Assembly (NCBI RefSeq): GCF_000832015.1 | Contig: NZ_JXCJ01000001.1 | Location: 3,492,437-3,556,436, forward strand | Origin: Gilvimarinus agarilyticus | GTDB taxonomy: Bacteria > Pseudomonadota > Gammaproteobacteria > Pseudomonadales > Cellvibrionaceae | Direction of reading: 5' to 3' | DNA length: 64,000 nt | Shown: piece by piece, positions 18,095 through 26,053 of the stretch | Position numbering within the stretch: position 1 is the first letter of the stretch | How the letters are laid out: each line of letters opens with the position of its first letter | Translations under genes and position numbers: made by a program | The notes under the pieces: model-generated | Told to the model about the DNA's origin: nothing | What the model saw: the letters and a program-made list of their open reading frames with translations, nothing else | Databases searched by the model: none

Positions 18095-18712
18095 CTAACC
18101 CATAAACGCAGCGCTTAACTGCGTTCTATTCTTCACTCCACTCTTCCTCATTATTTTTTGCATGTGAGTTTTGACGGTAAAGGGAGATATATTCAAGCTT
18201 TCTGCGATCTCCTTATTACCCAACCCCTGGCAACTTAGCTGCGCTACCCGGCGTTCGCGTGCCGTGAGCGCAGTACGATCAAAAAATATACTTGAAACAG
18301 AACGTCGAGCGGCCAGCTGGTCCATAATATGAATCTCTAGCGCGGAGCGGCTATACCATAAACCTCCGCGAGCTAGCGTATTAACAGCCTTTACGATCGA
18401 CTCAATCTCGAGAGTCAACGGTATAACACCCAAAAAGCCACTGTTCAGTGCGTAGGATTCAGAGTTTTTACAGGTTGTATTTAGCGCAAGAGAAACCGGG
18501 GTGCCATAAAGCTCTGAGGCAATTGACTCCCACATAGATTTTGTCGAATCGATGCTCTGGCAAACCATTATCACTAGATCCGCATCATCAAGGCATTCAA
18601 AAACTTCTTTTTCAAAAGAAGTGCACTGATAACAGACCGACAGCAATTCCAGACACGAACATATCGTTCGACAGTCGATATCTTTTTCCTTAAGAATTAC
18701 AACCTTTTTCAC
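18095..18712 (-). CDS. LuxR-family transcriptional regulator, probable Tad locus regulator
   Basis: This 205-residue protein starts at GTG 18712 with AAGGA upstream. The C-terminal LuxR/FixJ helix-turn-helix is clear (LTARERRVAQLSCQGLGNKE, IAESLNISPFTVKTHMQKIM). The N-terminal 130 residues resemble a degenerate receiver-like domain: VVILKEKDID and DDADLVIMVCQS lie where REC acidic residues would be, but the phosphorylatable Asp context is not convincing. This resembles CsgD/VpsT-type biofilm regulators, which need no phosphorylation. It sits directly upstream of flp on the same strand and divergent from an OmpA gene, so control of piliation is likely (inference). Confidence 0.82.
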   Translation of the reverse strand: MKKVVILKEKDIDCRTICSCLELLSVCYQCTSFEKEVFECLDDADLVIMVCQSIDSTKSMWESIASELYGTPVSLALNTTCKNSESYALNSGFLGVIPLTLEIESIVKAVNTLARGGLWYSRSALEIHIMDQLAARRSVSSIFFDRTALTARERRVAQLSCQGLGNKEIAESLNISPFTVKTHMQKIMRKSGVKNRTQLSAAFMG

Positions 18713-18895
18713 AGAAAAGTTCCTTGGCGCTCTTAAATAAAGCTATAACCACATGGAAGGGCATCGCCAAATTCAACAATTTGTGCATTATCGATTACTT
18801 ATATTTGATCATGCTACCATTAGTTTTTTACAACGTGACAGGATGAGAACGGCATCACAAAGATTATTAATAAATTTATACGTAAGGAATACACC

Positions 18896-20410
18896 ATGAA
18901 GTTTTTCCCGGTCGCACTGACTACGTTGTCAGCTACCCTGCTGTTGAGTTCGGCTCAGGCTGAAGAAGCGGATCATCCATTGGTTTCGGCATACAGTAAT
19001 GCGGAGATACGAACACAGATTAATGCTCATTACACGGAGTCATATATTGCATTATCAAAGCTCAATGAAGACGGCAACATTGAAAAAAAGAGTGTTATCG
19101 GTAAACAAACAGCTCATATTTATGAGTTAAAAGGCGGAAGATCTCCGCTCGAGGTGGCAGAAAACTACCTTCAGGCAATTGACAACCTTGATGGTGAAGT
19201 ACTTCTCCACTGCTATACAGATGATCCGTGCGGCCAGAAATTTTCATACCGGGTTACCGACCCTACTTGGGTGGATGGAGCCTTTGTTAACCTTAGAACA
19301 TTTAGCCAGGGCAGTAATAACTATCATTTTATCGCTGCTCAGGCGGGACCAAAGTCTAACCCCACGTACTTACAGTGGATTATCGTGGAAAAACATTCTG
19401 GTAGAGTGTCAATTGGACAGTTAATCACTGAGCCAGAAACCCTTTTGCTTGATCAAGTTACGGTAAAAAAAGACTCTATTCGAGAGTTTAGTGAACCTAG
19501 CGTTGCCTCCCAACATTACAGAGAAGATGCTGACGGACAGGATCACCCGCTGATCTCTCGATATCAAGGCGCCAGAATCACTAAATACTCCGAAACGGAT
19601 TTCTCTGAGGTGCTTCTAGCCACAGGTATTGCCGATGAAAATGGCGATGTACCGCACTTAGCGCTAGAGGGTAAATCAACATTTATCGCTTACGAAACAC
19701 TAAAAGATCAATCTACGCTCCAGGTGTTCTCTAACTACCAGCATGCTCTTAAAAAATCTGGCTTTGACATATTGTTTGAGTGTGAGAGAGCTGAATGCGG
19801 CGACGAACAGATAGAGAACTTGTGGCGCGGTTCCGCTGAGCGAGGCCGATTTACCTCGGTAATCGACACCGATGCAAGAAAGGATGACGATTATCGAATG
19901 TTAACTGCGAAGAAAAAAAGCGGAAATGGCGAGGTATTTCTATCCGTAATGATATCTAAAGAAAGTGTCTACAAGGGGGTTGAAATCGTGCATGATATTG
20001 TAGAATCAGCCCAAATGACCACCGACCGCGTTAGCATTAATACTACATATTTGACCGACTCCCTCGCACGCGAAGGTAAAGTGGTCCTACACGGGTTGAA
20101 CTTTGCCAGCGGCAAGGCAGATATTCTACCTAGCTCACAGCCAGCTCTCGACGTCATTTTGAGCTACTTACAATCGGCCCCTGAGCAACAATTTTACGTA
20201 GTGGGTCACACCGACACCACGGGTGAGCATACGTTTAATATGCAATTATCGAAGGATCGGGCTGAGAGCATTCGCGCTACGTTAGTAGAGCAAGGCGTGG
20301 CAGAGACCCGCTTGCTTGCCGCTGGGGTAGGCGCCATGACCCCGATTAGCACTAATGCATCAGAAAACGGCCGCGCGTATAATCGGCGGGTAGAGCTGGT
20401 ATTAAGATAG
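18896..20410 (+). CDS. OmpA-family protein with duplicated DUF4892-like domains
   Basis: This 504-residue protein has a signal peptide (ALTTLSATLLLSSAQA), two tandem domains of about 170 residues, then an OmpA domain. Both repeats open alike (DHPLVSAYSNAEI near residue 26; DHPLISRYQGARI near residue 217). Both carry a Cys-x(4-5)-Cys-Gly element (LHCYTDDPCG and FECERAECGD), also found once in the protein at 4970-5875. The C-terminus has FYVVGHTDTTGEHTFN, LSKDRAESIRATL and NRRVELVLR, the peptidoglycan-binding OmpA signature. It is divergent from the LuxR-type regulator and faces the Tad cluster. Likely an outer-membrane or periplasmic anchoring protein for the pilus apparatus (inference). Confidence 0.82.
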   Translation: MKFFPVALTTLSATLLLSSAQAEEADHPLVSAYSNAEIRTQINAHYTESYIALSKLNEDGNIEKKSVIGKQTAHIYELKGGRSPLEVAENYLQAIDNLDGEVLLHCYTDDPCGQKFSYRVTDPTWVDGAFVNLRTFSQGSNNYHFIAAQAGPKSNPTYLQWIIVEKHSGRVSIGQLITEPETLLLDQVTVKKDSIREFSEPSVASQHYREDADGQDHPLISRYQGARITKYSETDFSEVLLATGIADENGDVPHLALEGKSTFIAYETLKDQSTLQVFSNYQHALKKSGFDILFECERAECGDEQIENLWRGSAERGRFTSVIDTDARKDDDYRMLTAKKKSGNGEVFLSVMISKESVYKGVEIVHDIVESAQMTTDRVSINTTYLTDSLAREGKVVLHGLNFASGKADILPSSQPALDVILSYLQSAPEQQFYVVGHTDTTGEHTFNMQLSKDRAESIRATLVEQGVAETRLLAAGVGAMTPISTNASENGRAYNRRVELVLR

Positions 20411-20508
20411 CCAACTAAAACGTCAATGCATAGCAAGCGAGTGCAATCAAGCTATACTAGCTAGCGCGCTAAACTATTTCATATGTTCTGCACCACTACG
20501 ATGTAACG

Positions 20509-20540
20509 CAAAAGGCCTTCCAACTGGAAGGCCTTCTGTT
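20509..20540. terminator. Rho-independent terminator between convergent genes
   Basis: The ten-base stem AAGGCCTTCC / GGAAGGCCTT with loop AACT lies between the plus-strand OmpA gene and a minus-strand gene. The minus strand has TTTT after the stem; the plus strand has a weaker T-rich tail. Confidence 0.8.
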
Positions 20541-20594
20541 AGGGCTGCATAGCCTGTAATACAAAAGAGGCCGGCTGGCCTTAGCCACAGACCG

Positions 20595-21110
20595 CTAATT
20601 TTTATAATCACTCAACAGAGCTTCACCACGAGATATACAGAAATCCCACACTTCTGCCTGGACCGAGTCGGGAAATTCGTCACCAAAGCTCAAGCCCTTG
20701 TAATCGGCTTTATAGTTAAGCGCTGTCAAGGTCGTATGCCGACGCACGGTATCAGAAAATTCGTTTTTAACATCATCAGGAATATCACTTCCCGAAACCG
20801 CCCCATCTAAATACTCACTATCGTTATAGAGCTTGAATTCCGCTTTATCTCCATTGGGATCGATGCTAACTATATTGTCATCCGATTTAAGATCCCCGAC
20901 ATTCAGGCTTTGAACCTTAATCAGGTTATCCATCGCGGCGGACAGGTACTTTGCGTAGCTGGCCTCATCGGAGCACGAGGACTCTAAACTGCCCTTTTCG
21001 TAGCGAAAGCCTCCCTTATCTGCACTAAACGAATTCTTCCACGGGTTTTCGCTCGCCATGGCAGCACCCGCCGAACAGGCCACTAACCACGAAATGACAA
21101 CTCTTTTCAT
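20595..21110 (-). CDS. Secreted protein of unknown function
   Basis: This 171-residue protein has a short signal peptide (VVISWLVACSAGAAMA) and a charged mature domain with no recognised motif. GGAGGG lies six bases before ATG 21110. Its C-terminal segment VQAEVWDFCISRGEALL resembles that of the Tad-locus protein at 15064-15603, and both have two cysteines (SSCSDEAS and DFCIS here), suggesting the same small disulfide-bonded fold. It marks the outer edge of the AT-richer pilus region. Function unknown; an accessory role in piliation is only a guess from position. Confidence 0.6.
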   Translation of the reverse strand: MKRVVISWLVACSAGAAMASENPWKNSFSADKGGFRYEKGSLESSCSDEASYAKYLSAAMDNLIKVQSLNVGDLKSDDNIVSIDPNGDKAEFKLYNDSEYLDGAVSGSDIPDDVKNEFSDTVRRHTTLTALNYKADYKGLSFGDEFPDSVQAEVWDFCISRGEALLSDYKN

Positions 21111-21711
21111 AGACTTCCCTCCAGATAAAAATTCGATCGAGCCAGTCGCCGCTCTACGATATGATGCTGACCACGGTAAGGCGTTCTCCCTCTGTGTGTA
21201 ACAGCCAATCTATACAGCCCCATCTAGAGACGGACCAATATAGGTTCACAGCAACCTGCTACATCAGGGCGAGAACCGTTAAAGACGAGGCCAAACGAGC
21301 TGGCTTAGCATGTGAAACAACATATCTTACAAGCATCCCTTTTTATTCGATGCTTTCATTCTTAAAAGTGGCCAAGGCTCACCGGAGAACGATTATCAAC
21401 GGCTTACAGCATATCGCGCCAGCCTTGACGCTTTACACTTCTCCAACATGAGATAAATATCACACAATTTTCAGGTAAGCGAAGAGCAGCGATCGCGTTG
21501 CTTACTGGAATATTACCCTGGCTAAAGTGGCATCCCAGCTCCCGTTTAACACCTTGTGACATTTTCGTGACAAGAACTGGCAGAGCTTTCAATCGACCCA
21601 TGGGCACCGTACTATAGCGCTCTGCTTTATTGATTTTAGGCTTCAACCCGCCACCAGCAGGCTCCACGGGCACCCAGGCCTAAGCAAAACATTACCCACC
21701 GGGAGCCCGGC
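21111..21711. other. Intergenic region without recognised genes
   Basis: About 600 bases separate the pilus region from the kinase/ATP-grasp cluster. Short frames on both strands lack plausible ribosome sites or family features. The only clear signal is GGGAG six bases before the ATG at 21712. Confidence 0.6.
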
Positions 21712-23343
21712 ATGGTTCTAACCCCAGCCATCACCGACAGCCTTTACTTTCTGATCAGTGAAGTGAAAACTCACATCGGCCACCTACAAAGCTTTTTCTC
21801 ACACGGCACTGTAGCTCACGCCCACCGCCTATTGGAGCGCAGTGGTCACGCCTATAATTTAAACTTGCGGGTACAAAATGCCTGCATGAAGCATATTGCG
21901 CTCCAGAGCAACCAGCACTCAATGAGTTACCGTGCAATTAGCCGAATTGCCAGTGAGCTGGAGCGAATTGCCGAACTATCGCGTGAGTGCCTACAGCAAA
22001 TGAACTTTTTACACAGTGGTGCTCGGCTGGATTTGACTGTTTTTTTACCACTGTTAGACAAGGTCGATAAGAGCATTGATTTGATATCCCGCGCCCTTAA
22101 AGACCGTGACACACAACTGGCACTAAAGCTTGGTAGAACCGAGCGTAAACTCGAGAAGTCCTATAAAAAGTTGGTAGGTCATTACACTCTTCAGCTTAAG
22201 AAAAAGAAGCACACAGAAGATCTCGTTAGCGGCCTGTTTATAGCCCACGCCATCGAACAAATGGGCGATGCCTTGTTAAATATCAGCGATTCGATTATCT
22301 CCGGTCACATGGGGCAACCACTCGATTTGCAACGCTACAACTCGCTGCGCAACACTATTAACAGCTGGCTTGACGAAGGTATGGCCGCACAGCTACAGGT
22401 GACGCCATTAGCCGAGACCCGCTCGGGCAGTGGCATCAGTGCGATTGACAACCCGAGCGACGAGCAGTGGCAACGCCTAGTCTACAAAGACGGCACTAAG
22501 CGAAAGTTGAAAGAAGAGCTAGAAGGCGTCAATCGCTGGCACGACATATACCCGGGCGTGGCGCCTCATATACATACCTTCCAAAAAGAGGGAGACAACG
22601 CCGCGCTGTTGATTGAGCACCTAAACGGCGAAACCTTTGAGCAGCTGGTAATTAACTCGCCGCAAAAGCACCGCAAAAAAGCCATGACATGCCTTAAAAA
22701 AACACTCAATAGCATCTGGCAGGAAACCTACACCAAAGAGCCTCACCCGGCCCACTTTATGGCGCAAACCCTTAAGCGCTTACCCGATGTCTACAACGTT
22801 CATCCGGATTTTAAGCACGAGCGCCAACGCGTGGGTGGGCATAGTATCGAAAGCTTTGATGCTCTGGTTAAAAAAGCGGCTAAAAAAGAGCAGCGCTTAG
22901 CCCCACCTTTTAGTGTGTTTATTCATGGCGATTTTAATGTCGACAACATTATCTACGATTCCGACCTCGGTAAGATCAATTTTATTGACCTGCACCGCTC
23001 CTGTTATATGGACTATGTACAAGACGCGTCAGTATTTATGGTCTCCAACTACCGTTTGCAAATGCTAGAAGAGCCCGTTCGACGGCGTATACGTGAGCAA
23101 GTGTGCTGGTTTTATAACATTGTTCGCGCCTTTGCCGAAAAACACGATGACAAAACCTTTGAGATCAGATTAGCCTTAGGTCTGGCGCGCTCGTTTGTCA
23201 CCTCGACACGATTTATTCTGGATCACACCATGGCCATGCGGATGTACCTAAAAGCCCGCTATTTACTGGAGCAAATAAACCAGCTGCCTAGCCATAAAAT
23301 ACGCGACTATCGCGTACCTCTCAAGGAGCTTTTTAGTGAGTAA
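21712..23343 (+). CDS. PhoU-like domain fused to APH-type phosphotransferase (GAK-type cluster)
   Basis: This 543-residue protein has two parts. Residues 1-225 are helical and resemble a duplicated PhoU domain (RAISRIASELERIAELSREC; GLFIAHAIEQMGDALLNISD). Residues from about 245 form an aminoglycoside-phosphotransferase-like kinase fold: ATP-lobe region RLVYKDGTKRKLKEELEGVN, Brenner motif HGDFNVDN (His405 to Asn412, catalytic Asp407), and metal-binding FIDLHRS (Asp426). No signal peptide or membrane helix is present, so it is cytosolic. It may phosphorylate a small molecule or protein, with PhoU-like helices as regulatory or docking part (inference). The next gene starts inside its last codons (8-bp overlap). 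It leads the six-gene cluster. Confidence 0.85.
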   Translation: MVLTPAITDSLYFLISEVKTHIGHLQSFFSHGTVAHAHRLLERSGHAYNLNLRVQNACMKHIALQSNQHSMSYRAISRIASELERIAELSRECLQQMNFLHSGARLDLTVFLPLLDKVDKSIDLISRALKDRDTQLALKLGRTERKLEKSYKKLVGHYTLQLKKKKHTEDLVSGLFIAHAIEQMGDALLNISDSIISGHMGQPLDLQRYNSLRNTINSWLDEGMAAQLQVTPLAETRSGSGISAIDNPSDEQWQRLVYKDGTKRKLKEELEGVNRWHDIYPGVAPHIHTFQKEGDNAALLIEHLNGETFEQLVINSPQKHRKKAMTCLKKTLNSIWQETYTKEPHPAHFMAQTLKRLPDVYNVHPDFKHERQRVGGHSIESFDALVKKAAKKEQRLAPPFSVFIHGDFNVDNIIYDSDLGKINFIDLHRSCYMDYVQDASVFMVSNYRLQMLEEPVRRRIREQVCWFYNIVRAFAEKHDDKTFEIRLALGLARSFVTSTRFILDHTMAMRMYLKARYLLEQINQLPSHKIRDYRVPLKELFSE

Positions 23344-24229
23344 AACCGCCGATGTAAAGATTGCCGTTGTCGGGCTACCCGGCAAGTGGTCCACCGAGAC
23401 TCTCGCCGATGCTATTGAAGCACGCACCGGGTTTCGTATGGTGGTCGATATGCAACAGGTTACTCTCAATCTTGCCCACGGCCAGCTGTGGTATGACGAC
23501 ACGAACCTGTGTCAGCTCGACGGCATTATCGTTAAAAAAATCAGCAGCGAGTACAGCCCCAACACCCTTGATCGACTCGAGTTACTGCGAGTTGCCGAGG
23601 CCGCGGGGGTTAAAGTATTCAGTAAGGCCGAGCACATCCTACGGCTTATCGACCGCCTTAGCTGTACCGTGACGCTGCGCAATCACGATATCCCTATGCC
23701 GGCGACAATCATCACCGAATGCCCCGAGCAAGCCTTGAAAGCGGTGGAGACCTTTGGAGAGGCGGTGTTCAAACCCCTATACTCGACCAAAGCCCGGGGC
23801 ATGGAACTTATTACCCACGCCCAGCCCGACAAACAAACCGCCATCGCTCGCTTTGCCGCGCAACACCCTATGATGTACATTCAACAAAAGCTTAATTTAA
23901 GCGGGCGGGATTTGGGGATGGTATTTCTCGGCGGCCAGTACCTTGGCAGCTACGCCCGACAAGGCGCTGGCAATAGCTGGAACACCACCATACACAGCGG
24001 CGGAAAATACACCAAAGCCGAGCCCGAACAAACCCTCATCGATTTAGCTAAACGTGCCCAAGCGCCCTTTGCCATGGATTTCACCACCGTCGACGTTGCC
24101 GAGACCGACAGCGGCCCAATAGTTTTTGAAGTGTCGGCATTTGGTGGCTTTCGCGGCGCCCTCGACGGCATCGGCATAAACGCCGCCGCCCTCTACACCG
24201 ATTACGTGATAGGAAAGATCAATGGCTGA
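23336..24229 (+). CDS. RimK-like ATP-grasp enzyme, GAK system type
   Basis: This 297-residue ATP-grasp ligase starts at GTG 23336, with AAGGAG upstream and an overlap with the previous gene. It shows the RimK-like layout: a pre-ATP-grasp domain (residues 1-105), ATP-binding VFKPLYSTKARGMEL (Lys146), the MMYIQQKL hinge strand, and the metal-binding end IVFEVSAFGGFRGA with Glu265. RimK has an Asn two residues after that Glu (E-x-N); here it is Ser267. The family forms carboxylate-amine bonds such as poly-glutamylation. The assignment to the TIGRFAMs 'GAK system' type rests on recalled family features and on the neighbouring HprK-like kinase and amphi-Trp gene. Substrate unknown. Confidence 0.85.
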   Translation: MSKTADVKIAVVGLPGKWSTETLADAIEARTGFRMVVDMQQVTLNLAHGQLWYDDTNLCQLDGIIVKKISSEYSPNTLDRLELLRVAEAAGVKVFSKAEHILRLIDRLSCTVTLRNHDIPMPATIITECPEQALKAVETFGEAVFKPLYSTKARGMELITHAQPDKQTAIARFAAQHPMMYIQQKLNLSGRDLGMVFLGGQYLGSYARQGAGNSWNTTIHSGGKYTKAEPEQTLIDLAKRAQAPFAMDFTTVDVAETDSGPIVFEVSAFGGFRGALDGIGINAAALYTDYVIGKING

Positions 24230-25358
24230 AGCCAAGCACCAACCCGACACAGCAGCACACGATACCGTCGGCTGGCTAGAACAAATCGCCGCTACCGCCC
24301 GGCACGGCCTAACACTGGCATTACCTGGCGCCACTATCGCGATTGAGTGCTCCCAGATCAGTACCGCCAACGCGTTAAGCGAGTACTTTTCGCCCTGGAT
24401 CTGCGTCCGCCCGGACGACATCGATATTACCGTTAGCGTTATAGAGCACGATGCCATTGGCGAACACCTACCTTGGCAAGACTGGACTCGGGAGCCCGGA
24501 AAAAGCGGGCGAAAAGACACCTATATTGATGTAGCCGATGCCCGTTTGATTCGTAAATACCGCACCGGTATGGTGTTTTTACAAAGCCGTGCGCAGTGCA
24601 TTGCTATAGGTCCCTGCAACGCCAATCTCAATCAGATTGTGAACTTTATAAACAACCAGGCCATGAACGCTCTGCAACAAAGCGGGTGGCTTATCGGTCA
24701 TGCCGCCGCTGCCTGCTATCAACAGCAAGCAATTGCCATTGCCGGCTTTTCCGGCGGTGGTAAATCCACGAGTATGCTACGGTTGCTCGAGCACCCCGAG
24801 GTCAACTTTATCTCCAACGACCGGGTGTTTATCAAGGATCAAAACGGCCAGCTCATGCTTAGTGGCGTGGCTAAAATGCCGCGGGTTAATCCCGGCACAC
24901 TACTTAACAACGCCCGCCTACTGCCTTTGCTCAGTGCGAGCCAACGCCAACATTACTTAACCCTGGCTCCCGACGCACTCTGGGAGCTGGAAGAAAAGTA
25001 CGACGTTATGATTCCGCCCCTGTACGGCAACGACAAGAATAACCGAATTGACAATAGCGCGCGGCTAAGCGCCGTTATGTTGCTTAACTGGGATCGCCAC
25101 AGCGAAAGCAAAACCAGCCTCGAGCAGGTCGATATCACTCAGCGGCAAGATTTACTGCCTGCCCTCATGAAAACCTCGGGGCCTTTTTATCAGGACAAAA
25201 ACGGTCAGTTCCAACCTGATACGCAACCACCGCAGCCACCAGCCTACAATCGATTACTAAGCAAAACACGGGTATTTGAAGTGAGCGGTGGTGTGGACTT
25301 CAACGCGCTGCAAGATTTTTGCTGGAAACTGTGGGCGCTGCCCGAGGCACACAACTGA
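24222..25358 (+). CDS. HprK-related kinase (HprK-rel-B-like)
   Basis: This 378-residue protein overlaps the ATP-grasp gene by 8 bp. A central HPr-kinase-like P-loop reads GFSGGGKST (Gly175 to Thr183, Lys181), followed by FISNDRVFIKDQNG, where HprK carries its catalytic Asp. A downstream region (KMPRVNPGTLLNNARLLPLL, LMKTSGPFYQD) resembles HprK-related B proteins. The 120-residue N-terminal part is unlike HprK's and may bind the partner. True HprK phosphorylates a serine on HPr; the substrate here is unknown and no HPr gene is nearby. The combination with ATP-grasp and amphi-Trp neighbours is the characteristic GAK grouping. Confidence 0.85.
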   Translation: MAEAKHQPDTAAHDTVGWLEQIAATARHGLTLALPGATIAIECSQISTANALSEYFSPWICVRPDDIDITVSVIEHDAIGEHLPWQDWTREPGKSGRKDTYIDVADARLIRKYRTGMVFLQSRAQCIAIGPCNANLNQIVNFINNQAMNALQQSGWLIGHAAAACYQQQAIAIAGFSGGGKSTSMLRLLEHPEVNFISNDRVFIKDQNGQLMLSGVAKMPRVNPGTLLNNARLLPLLSASQRQHYLTLAPDALWELEEKYDVMIPPLYGNDKNNRIDNSARLSAVMLLNWDRHSESKTSLEQVDITQRQDLLPALMKTSGPFYQDKNGQFQPDTQPPQPPAYNRLLSKTRVFEVSGGVDFNALQDFCWKLWALPEAHN

Positions 25359-26053
25359 TGCGTGCTTTTGCCCTAATTCGCCACGGCGACTACCAACAAA
25401 AACCTGACACGCCGAGCGCGCATCAGCCCTACCCCCTTACCGAGAACGGCGAGCAGCAAGCTCGCCACTGCGCGGCACAGCTTGTAAGTTTTGCGGCCGA
25501 GCTCGGCTTAGCTCTGGCACCGACCACACACAGCTCGAGCTTACAACGGGCGTGGCAAACGGCGACTATCATTCGCCGCTCGCTCGCGATAAACAACGCA
25601 GTTCTGGCACAAAGCGATACCGAAATTATCCAAACTCACGCGTTAACCGAGCGCTGCGTTGGCAGCGTGGCGAATTTAACCATTGCCGAGATAGAGCAAA
25701 TACTCGCACAAGATTCTCGCTATGCAGCCGCACCCAAACACTGGAAATCCAGCGCCGATTACTGCCTGCCCTTTCCGGGAGCCGAGTCTTTACGCCAGGC
25801 AGGTAAACGTGTCGCCGAGTATATTAAGCAGGTTAACAGCGATGCACCCGACAATACCCTCACCCCTATTGTGGGTCATGGGGCGGCGTTTCGGCACGCC
25901 TGCTGCGAGCTCGGCATACTCAGCACAGCAGATATTCAGCGCCTGAGTATGCACCACGCCCAGCCCGTTATTATCGGCAACGACAACGACAGCTGGGTGC
26001 ACTTAGCCGGCCACTGGAAGACACGCGACGCCACACGGGAGTCAATCGATTGA
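25358..26053 (+). CDS. Histidine phosphatase family protein
   Basis: This 231-residue protein starts at ATG 25358, overlapping the previous stop (TGATG). The catalytic motif LIRHGDY (Arg8-His9-Gly10) opens the protein. The second histidine lies in PIVGHGAAFRH, and the RAWQTATIIRRSL segment with its Arg fits SixA/phosphoglycerate-mutase-like phosphatases. The fold suits removal of phosphate from a phosphoprotein or small phosphoester. In this cluster it could reverse one of the two kinases (inference). It overlaps the next gene by 4 bp. Confidence 0.88.
   Translation: MRAFALIRHGDYQQKPDTPSAHQPYPLTENGEQQARHCAAQLVSFAAELGLALAPTTHSSSLQRAWQTATIIRRSLAINNAVLAQSDTEIIQTHALTERCVGSVANLTIAEIEQILAQDSRYAAAPKHWKSSADYCLPFPGAESLRQAGKRVAEYIKQVNSDAPDNTLTPIVGHGAAFRHACCELGILSTADIQRLSMHHAQPVIIGNDNDSWVHLAGHWKTRDATRESID

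Noticed and set aside
21161..21673. Short frames of 89-96 codons on both strands before the kinase/ATP-grasp cluster.
   Set aside because: No ribosome sites, no signal or domain features; they look like chance open frames in an intergenic region.
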